64,000 bases of DNA from Magnolia sinica (lineage: Eukaryota > Streptophyta > Magnoliopsida > Magnoliales > Magnoliaceae). Made by a program: the position numbers and the translations under genes. Below are positions 56,744 through 64,000 of this stretch, one piece after another. Position 1 is the stretch's first letter; every line of letters begins with the position of its first letter. The notes beneath the pieces are model-generated. The model was given only the letters and a program-made list of their open reading frames with translations. It made no database searches and was not told the DNA's origin. The DNA lies in assembly GCF_029962835.1 (NCBI RefSeq), contig NC_080588.1, forward strand, positions 67,252,501 through 67,316,500, read 5' to 3'.

Positions 56744-57738
56744 GCTCCTGGCTCCCAAGCTCCTCCTCCTCCAACTCTGACTAACTAGCTTTTCAGCATC
56801 TCTCTTTTTATGACTTTTTTGAACTTAATCTTTTTGACGAATGGTTTAATGGATGATATTTTTTTACCCTCTGGAGAAGGTGTATGAATGATGATTTTTT
56901 TATATGTTAATCCGTAGTTGGTTCTTAGATGATAATTATTGACTGTCGAACTGATTCGTTAACAGGTCGGTTCATTTTGGGGCATTGTTGAGCCGACTCC
57001 TTTACAGGTCAGCTCTTTTAAATGTCATCTCGTAGAACTTTAAACTTTGTAGTATTGTAGTTGTTAGGTTCAAACCCCTATGGGGTCGGCTCCTCCCACG
57101 ATTGGCGAGCGACTTTTAGTATATCTGTAAGTCGGGCGATGAGCTGACTCCTTTGTCAGGGAGTCGGGTCGCCCATTGGCTTTTTCCTTGATCATGAGAG
57201 GATGCCTTGTAAAGCTTTCATGGGATAACGTTCTAACCCCTTCTTTAAGGGATCAATTCGCTGAGTCCGCCCCTGCTTATGAGAGACAACATTTTCTTAG
57301 CAGATAATCCGTTCATGTAGATAGGAAGAGACGTGAATTTTATTGAGTGCCTTAAAGGCTAGTCGTTCGAAGGCGTACATTTATTGGGAGCCCACAATGG
57401 CCATTACATCAAGGGTAGTAGACTTTCAGGTGGTGAGCGTTACAAGGGTAGGGGAGCTGACGGCCCTCGAGATCTTCTAAGTAGTAGGAGTCGGGTTTCA
57501 TCGATCAGACCACACGGTAAGGCCTTTACCAATTAGACCTGAGGGCCCTAGCCCTCGGCTCTGCGGTGTTATAGAAGACTCGACGAAGGACTAAGTGATG
57601 GAACCGTCTAGTCTTGACCTTAGAATTGTAAAATAGTGTCACCTATTGATGTCGAGCAGCGACTCGGAGTCTAAAGATTTTTCTAGCTTCTTCAAGTAGA
57701 TCTAGGTTGGTTGTCATCTACTCGGCGTTTTGATTTTC
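56744..57738. other. non-coding spacer of the Tat element
   Basis: Between the antisense ORF and integrase. It contains loosely repeated GTCGGCTC/GAGCCGACTCC pieces around 56960-57190. No frame of note was found. Confidence 0.5.
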
Positions 57739-58660
57739 TTAATAATTTCTGACCCGAGCTATAGGGAGGCCAATTTCGACTGGCACCATTGCCTCTGAGC
57801 TGTAGGAAAGCGAAAATGGGGTCTCCCCAGTGGATGACTGAGTTGTAATCTTATAAGCCGAGAGGACGAATGGGAGCTCCTCGGCCCAGTTATCATTTGC
57901 TTTCTCTAATTTTATTTTAAGATGGTGCTTGATAACCTTGTTAACTGCTTCCACCTGTCCATTGGATTGCGGGTGCCAAGGCGAAGAATATGCATTTGTA
58001 ATGCCGAGCCCTTGACACATTCCTCGGAACTTGTCGTTATCAAACTACCTGCCATTATCAGACACGATAGTGCGTGGAATCCCGAATCGACAGATGATGT
58101 TTTTCCAGACAAAATTGATCACCATTTGTTCTGTGATCTTTGCAACGGGTTCGACCTCGGCCCACTTGGTGAAGTAGTCGACTGCAACAATGGCGAACTT
58201 GACTTGCCCTTTTCCTATGGGTAGGGGGCCGATGATGTCGATCCCCCACTGAGCGAACAGCCATGGACCGCTCATGGGAGTCATTTCTTCTGCAGGTTTT
58301 CTCGGCACAGCCGCATATCGTTGACATTTGTCGCACCTTTGAACGTATGTCTTCGAGTCCTCCCTGACGGTCGGCTAAAAATATCCTTGTCGGAGTATTT
58401 TTCAGGGCCAAGGCTCGACCACCGGAATGATTTCCGCAGATTCCTTCGTGAATCTCCCGAATCACATAATCTACCTCATCGGGTCGGAGGCACCTGAGGT
58501 AGGGCTGTGAATGCCCTTTCTTATACAACATCCCGTTTAGGATTATATACCGCGCTGCTCTAACTCTCAGGCGTCTTGCTTCCGACCTATCTAAAGGAAC
58601 CTCATCAATCATGAGGTAGCCATAAATCAGGTCCATCCAGCTCAGAGTATCATCTACTGG
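57739..58660 (-). pseudogene. Tat integrase, broken by frameshift and stop
   Basis: The first frame (58058-58636) carries the zinc-binding start (EIHEGICGNHSGG). After a frameshift near 58330 comes the core. It has WGIDIIGPLPIGKG with the first Asp, IVSDNG with the second, and HPQSNGQVEAVNK with the Glu. All three catalytic residues are kept. A TAG follows SDNGR (58045-58047). The C-terminal part ends at 57739. Confidence 0.85.
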
Positions 58661-59236
58661 GTTGACTGTTCTCTTCTCTGCCTGGTCGATGCTAGGATGT
58701 TCTATGAACTTAACAGGAATAATTCACGGGATCTTCCCTTCCGTGGCTGAGGTTAGCTTCGCTAGAGCGTCGGCTCAGAAATTTTTTGCTCTAGGAATCT
58801 GATAGATAGTGCAGCTCCAAAATCTTTCTATCAATTTCCTTGCTTCGGCTAGGTAAGCAATCATCCTAGTCTTCTTGGCCTCGTATTCGGTGGAGATATG
58901 ATTCACAACTAGCTAAGAATCACACCTTACCTGGAGAGATTGGACCCCCAGGCTAGCTGTCAGCCTGAGTCCAGCCAGTAGAGCCTCGTACTCCGCCTCA
59001 TTGTTAGAGGCCTTGAAACCGACTGATCGCGTACTGGATGGATGTGGAATCAGGCGAGACCAGGACGATTCCTGCTCCGACACGCTTGACACTGGACAAC
59101 CCTCTACATAGAGAACCCATCCTGGTTTTGATACCCCTTTTTGATTACTTGGAGGAATAGGCAAAGGAGTCAACTTGAGTTTGGCACTGATCTCTCCTTC
59201 GTTCGGGATGATGAATTCCGCAATGAAGTCAGCCAC
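58661..59236 (-). pseudogene. second (archaeal-type) RNase H of the Tat element
   Basis: The frame around 58913-59236 has PGWVLYVEGCPVSS and FKASNNEAEYEALLAGLRL, typical of the extra RNase H found in Tat elements. The first catalytic Asp (usually YVDG) is Glu here. A stop follows RCDS, and further lesions run to the integrase. This domain separates the Tat group from other plant gypsy lineages. Confidence 0.75.
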
Positions 59237-60447
59237 GGCTTGGTCCTTAATTGTTGTCCTTGGTCAGAACTGGATGTCGAACTCCCCGAGTTCGATGGCC
59301 CACTTAGTTAGCCAACTCGACACTTTGGGCCTCTGGAGGGCTTGTTTAAGGGGAGAATCGGCCAATAAAATGACGAAATAGGCCTGGAAGTACGGACGCA
59401 ACCTCCGAGCTAAGATGACGAGACAGAGTGCTAACTTCTCTAGAGCTGGATATCTCGTCTCGGTGGGCACCATAGCCTTACTCACATAATAAACGGGATG
59501 CTGCTTACCTCATACCTCTCTAATCAGTGCCGAGCTGACTGCTGAGGCTGAGACCACGAGATAGAAGAACGGGGGCTCGCCTTCTTCAAGCTTAGACAGT
59601 AGGGGTGGTGAACCTAAATATTGCTTTAGCTGCTAAAAGGCTTGTTCGCATTCTGACGTCCATTCTGCCTTCTTATGACCCTTCAACTGTTGAAAGAAGA
59701 GGAGGCATTTATCCATGGCTCTGGATATGAACCGTCCGAGCGCTGTTACTCATCTAGTGAGGCATTGTATCTCCTTGACAATCCGAAGTGAGCTCATATC
59801 GAGGAGTGCTTTGATTTTGTCGGGGTTCGCTTCAATGCCCCTCTGGTTGACTTGAAACCCGAGGAATTTACCAGAGTCGACTTCGAAGGTGCACTTCGCG
59901 GGATTCAGCTTCATTTGGTATTCTCGGAGGATGGTGAAAGTCTCTATGAAATCTGTCAAGTGATCGGATGCCTTGATGCTCTTCACAAGCATGTCGTCGA
60001 CGTACACTTCCTAGTATGCCCGATCTGTTTAGCAAACATATGATTCAGCCTTTGATACATGGCCCCAACGTTTTTCAAGCCAAACGGCATGACCCGGTAA
60101 TAGTAGAGTCCCTTATCAGTGACGAAGGTAGTCTTCTGCCTATCTGGGGGATGCATCATGATCTGATTATATCCGGAGTAAGCGTCCAGGAAGGAGAGTA
60201 GTACGTGCCCTACTGTACTGTCCACTAGCTGATCAATCCAAGGCAACGGGAAGCTCTCCTTCGAACACGCCTTATTCAAATTCGAATAATCTATGCAAAC
60301 CCACCATTTCTTGTTGGCTTTCTTGACAAGGACCACGTTTGCGACCCAATCGGGATAGTGCACCTCCTCTATGAAGCCGGCGTCGAGCAGAATGAAGACT
60401 TTGTCGGCTATGGCTTCATACCGCTCGGCATCGAACGATCTCCTCTT
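59237..60447 (-). pseudogene. Tat reverse transcriptase and first RNase H
   Basis: RT begins after a stop at 60448 (HYPDWVANVVLVKKANKKWW). It holds SFLDAYSGYNQI with the first catalytic Asp and, after a frameshift at about 59990, the second site YVDDMLVKS. RNase H follows (VPTETRYPALEKLALCLVIL, WLTKWAIELGEFDIQF, 59264-59485). More than one stop lies between the pieces. Confidence 0.85.
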
Positions 60448-61181
60448 CTATTTCACGGGTTTGTGATCCGGGTCCACATTCAACCTGTGGACCATGACAT
60501 CCGGGGAGATTCCGGGCATGTCCTCATGAGACCATGCAAAGACATCCCTATGTCGCCATAGGAAAGTCAACATCTCAGACCACTGCTCAGAACTTAATGA
60601 CGTTCCAAGCTGAACTATCTTGCTCGGGTCTGCTTCATCAAGCGGTACTTTCTCCAGGTCTTCCACAGATGAGTCCTCTGTAGGTCCTTTAGGATCTAAG
60701 ACATTGACAGTGAGTGCTTGCTTCACGAACCCTTTCTTAATTGATATAGTGTAACCTCTCCGAGCTTCGCGCTGATCGCCTCGGAGGTAACCTGTTCCGC
60801 CCTTAGCGGGAAACTTCATCATCAGATGATAGGTGAAAACGACTGTCCTCATTGCATTGAGAGAAGGTTTGCCCAAAATAACATTGTGCACTAATAGCAC
60901 ATTGATAACGAGGAAGTCCACCATGAGGGTGGCTTGATGTTATCCTTCTCCTGCGGTCACGAGGAGAGAGATGGCTCCTTCAGAGATTACCCTTTCTCTA
61001 TCAAAGCCATGTAGGAGGTCTTCACGGGTCTGAGACATGACCTTGAAATACTCATTCTTTCAAAGGCTTCGGAGTAGATCACGTCGGCCAAGCTTCCGGT
61101 GTCAACTAGGATGCGGTACACCTTATGGTTAGCTACGGTCATAATAACTACCAGGGCGTCGTCATACGGATGCTGGATTCC
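60448..61181 (-). pseudogene. Tat aspartic protease and RT leader
   Basis: The protease active site reads YRILVDTGSLADVIY with DTG at about 61096-61106, in the same frame as gag but beyond a TGA. After a frameshift, the 158-aa open frame 60448-60924 (LVHNVILGKPSLNAMRTVVF, DVFAWSHEDMPGI, MVHRLNVDP) is the protease tail and linker leading into RT. Confidence 0.8.
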
Positions 61182-62942
61182 TCACGCATCGTCTTCCGTG
61201 AAGGTCAGACTGCATGGGCTGACACGAATTTCCTTGCTAAGCCGCTCGATCATGTGGATGTAATGCTCCGGATCAGACTTCCGAGAGTGAGCTTTTCGAG
61301 CCCGGTTTGAGTCTCCTCCACCAGACGAGCCACCGAAGATGGTGCGGATTTCGGCCTGCTCTTCTGGGGTGTTGTTCGGCTGCTCTCGCTCTTCTTTCTG
61401 AGCCGTTCTTTCTTCCTTGGTATATCGGCGCAGATGACCCTTGCGAATGAGGGTCTCAATCTCATCCTTAAGGTCCGCGCAGTTGGCTGTGTTGTGGCCG
61501 TGATCTTGGTAGAAACGGCAATACTTACATTTGTCTCGATGGTCCGGATCAGCCTTCATACAAACAGGCCATTTGAGAAGCTTCTGCCCTTGGATGTCCA
61601 GTAGAATCTGCTTGGTGGATGTGTGGAGGGGGGCGTAGGAACGGAATTTACCCTCTAGTTTCCTGTTCGGACGACGATCATGGGGAGCACGGTCATCTGG
61701 TCCTTTGTTGGGTGTCTAAGGTTCTTCGTTCCTTAGCTTATTCCCTTTGCCAGTTGGCTTGGTTACTTGAACATTTTTGCAGGCATTGGAGAATTCCTCA
61801 GCATTAGCATACTTTTGAGATCTAGTGATGAGCTCAGCTAATGTCTTCGGAGGATTCTTCCTAATGGAGAAGGCAAACTTCTCCTCTTTTAGACCACTGA
61901 ACACTGCAGAGAGCGTCATCTTGTCGTCATAGTCCTCCACCTGTAATGCTTCTTCATTGAAACGAGCGATGTAGTCTTTCAATGATTCCTTTGGCTCTTG
62001 TTTGATGGTGAACATGTGGGTGTTTGGTTTCTAGCTCTTCTTACCACTTATGAATTAGGTAAGGAATGATCGGCTAAGCTCCGTGAAGGAACCAATGGAG
62101 TTGGGTTTGAGCTGGTGGTACCAAATCCGAGTGGATCCCATGAGTGTGATTGAGAATCCTCTACACATCATCGCATCCGTCGCTGTCTGGATTTGCATCC
62201 ATGAATGATAAGCCTTCACATGTTCAGATGGGTCACTGGACCCAGAGTATTGGATGACGGAAGGTATCCGGAACCTCTATGGCATCACCTCGCTCATGAT
62301 TGTTGAGGTGAAGGGAGGCTCGGTCTCTTTCATTATTACCTGAATGGCAGTGGAAACTGATGACGACTGCTGCTTCTTTTCTAGTGTCAGAATTTTGTTG
62401 TTGAGCTCCACGAACCGTGTTTCCCAATGATCTTTATTTTCAGCTACTATCTTTTGGGTGTCTTCTATTTCAAGAGTTCTCCTTCCCCTCCTCCTTTCCA
62501 ACTCATGGTGGAGATCTGTTGGTGCCAAGGTCGAGGTGATTGAGGCATTCGTTAGAGCTCGAGTCGCTGTGTTTGAAGCTGAAACTCGAATTTGAGTCAG
62601 GGGAGGGTTCTGAACCGAAGCTGGCGCCCGAGCAAGTTGACGTTGGGGCTCTTCGGGTCTCATACTCCTCGGCATGCAATGGGCTTCCACAACCGAGCCA
62701 GCCGGTTCAGGAACATGGTTTTCCTAAGTAAGATGTGGTTGCGACTCTCGTCGCTGCTTCATCTGGTTAATTTCATCGCGCAGGGCTTGTATCTCGCTCT
62801 GCATAGCTCGATACTTGCTTGCCCGATTGTGAGAATGCTGAGAAGGCCTTGGAGTTGATTTAATGTGAAGTAGTGAAGAGGAACGGGTCTGATCATTTTG
62901 CTCCGGTTCCTTAGCTACTACTTTCTTCTTTCCTCTTGCCAT
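61182..62942 (-). pseudogene. Tat gag with five in-frame stops
   Basis: A single frame runs from ATG 62942 (MARGKKKVVAKEPEQNDQ) to 61182. It is interrupted by stops at 62724, 62277, two near 62035-62050, and 61716, with no frameshift. It has a basic start, a coiled-coil region (QSEIQALRDEINQMKQRR), the gag capsid-like part (ESLKDYIARFNEEALQVEDY) and a CCHC-like knuckle (CKYCRFYQDHGHNTANC). The stops look like point changes, so the element decayed by substitution. Confidence 0.85.
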
Positions 62943-62979
62943 TATGCTTTAGAATAGGAACATGACCTTTCGTATCAGA

Positions 62980-63001
62980 TTCCCACAGACGATGCCATAA
63001 A
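62980..63001 (-). promoter_or_regulatory. probable primer-binding site and leader of the Tat element
   Basis: Directly inside the 5' LTR the minus strand reads TTATGGCATCGTCTGTGGGA. It is close to the TGGCGCCGTCTGTGGGA leader seen in related plant gypsy elements, with changes at two positions. Gag starts about 40 nt downstream. Confidence 0.55.
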
Positions 63002-64000
63002 TGTTGATGACTAATCTGGATGACTCCCCACTCCGAATTACAAACTCCGAACCACTTCAATGTCTCGAACCTGCACACTTGCAATAAGCAAAGGAGACCC
63101 TGGTCTAAGCAGGGGACCCTTCGATGCCTAAGTCAGGTCAAGGGAATCTGGGTCTAAGTTCGGGAGTAGTAGGAGAGTGCAAGATGTTGCGTACCTATAG
63201 CAATGGAGTCTCATTGTATTTATACCTGACTATCGGACGGTCTGGGTTTGTTAATCTCGGCACGATTCGCTCAATCAGTGGGATTCTATGATCGTGGAGA
63301 TATTGTCCGTAATCCAGGGATCGTGTAGCGTATCATGCGTATCTGCGGGCGAAACAATCGGTCGTGTCTGCTTAAGGTAGTTTCTTAGTTTAGCGCATGG
63401 AGCGTCCACATCCAATCCCGACCTCGACTCGGGATCTCGGGCTAAAGAGGTCCTAACTTTGAGCCTCGGACCTAGATCAACAAACACATGGGCTTTTGCC
63501 ATTGAGTTATTCCAACGGAGACTGCGTCCTGAGTCCGAACCAAGCTCCGGCCTGGGCTCATGGTGGACTCGGCCTTACTTATCTGTCGAATATTCCAGAA
63601 ATCTGCACTTCGAGCTTCGAGGTGGGCGGCGGACCTGTCCTGTCGAGTTAAGTTTTCCCGTAACGGGTGACATAGATGTGAGTGGTCGAGCTATCCATTT
63701 CTGGTCGGACAATAGTGGGACGGCCTGAAGTCTTCGGTCTGAGCTTCACACCGACTGTCTCGGTCTTAGATCACTCCGAACCGACTACCTGCCTCGGAGC
63801 AGGAGCGCGACTGTGACCGAGCCGGGAATCTTCCTTCCCTTCAGTAGTATTTATCATTTTAGATTGACTTTTATGTGTCCGATCGGATTAAGGAGATGTC
63901 GGTCCTCGGAATTGAAGGGGCTCGGATCTTCCCATAACACCATCCATTCCTTTTTCTCATATCATGTTAAAGTATGGGCCAAAAATTGAGGCAGATCCAA
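63002..64000 (-). repeat. 5' LTR of the Tat element (cut by window end)
   Basis: Aligns with 55011-56009 along its whole visible length, with scattered differences. A TATA box, GTATAAATAC on the minus strand, lies at 63216-63225. A frame at 63275-63502 matches one in the other LTR but is only LTR sequence. Confidence 0.85.

Larger units (their letters stand above)
55011..64000 (-). mobile_element. Ty3/gypsy LTR retrotransposon, Tat lineage, decayed (runs off window)
   Basis: The element is on the minus strand. The 3' LTR is at left (55011 to about 56012), and the 5' LTR starts at 63002 and continues past the window. The order is gag, protease, RT, RNase H, a second RNase H and integrase. An extra open frame lies on the opposite strand between integrase and 3' LTR. 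The second RNase H plus an antisense ORF is the published signature of the plant Tat group. At least five in-frame stops in gag and two frameshifts in pol make it inactive. The LTRs differ visibly, roughly one base in twelve in the first 150 bp, so the insertion is old. Confidence 0.88.

Overview
This is a plant nuclear genome window, most likely from a woody dicot or magnoliid; the lineage is an inference from style, not proof. It is AT-rich and intron-bearing, and it is dominated by plant transposable elements. These include Ty1/copia and Ty3/gypsy LTR retrotransposons, long terminal repeat (LTR) remnants, a tRNA-derived SINE, and many small non-autonomous DNA transposons (MITEs). No bacterial, viral, CRISPR, rRNA or convincing tRNA gene was seen.

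Two protein genes look intact. One is a single-exon family-1 UDP-glycosyltransferase of the UGT91 type on the minus strand (4045-5436). The other is a four-exon class-I glutamine-amidotransferase-like gene of the gamma-glutamyl peptidase (GGP) type on the plus strand (37748-48620). Its 735-nt coding sequence is spread over 10.9 kb because its introns are packed with transposons. The two genes are over 30 kb apart on opposite strands and I see no functional link between them.

Layout. 1-9.3 kb: an LTR remnant, three copies of a dead copia integrase fragment, a SINE, and the UGT gene between two direct repeats. 9.3-15.1 kb: a run of Mutator-type MITEs, two of them with perfect 9-bp target-site duplications (TSDs). 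16.0-21.5 kb: a dead minus-strand Tnt1/Tork-type copia element with both LTRs. 21.5-22.4 kb: a hAT element with a perfect 8-bp TSD. 22.8-25.3 kb: a probable solo LTR. 25.3-37.6 kb: MITEs, a minisatellite, a Tourist-type element, another LTR remnant and long microsatellites. 37.7-48.6 kb: the GGP gene. 48.6-55 kb: intergenic DNA with two MITEs. 55.0 kb to the end: a decayed Tat-lineage Ty3/gypsy element on the minus strand, with two RNase H domains and an antisense extra ORF, running off the window.

The most original observation concerns the MITE family. Subfamilies share an outer cap and an internal core. Between the two, each carries its own short motif in a forward-reverse-forward arrangement at both ends, so every terminus can form a hairpin. 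The motif differs between subfamilies while the geometry is kept.
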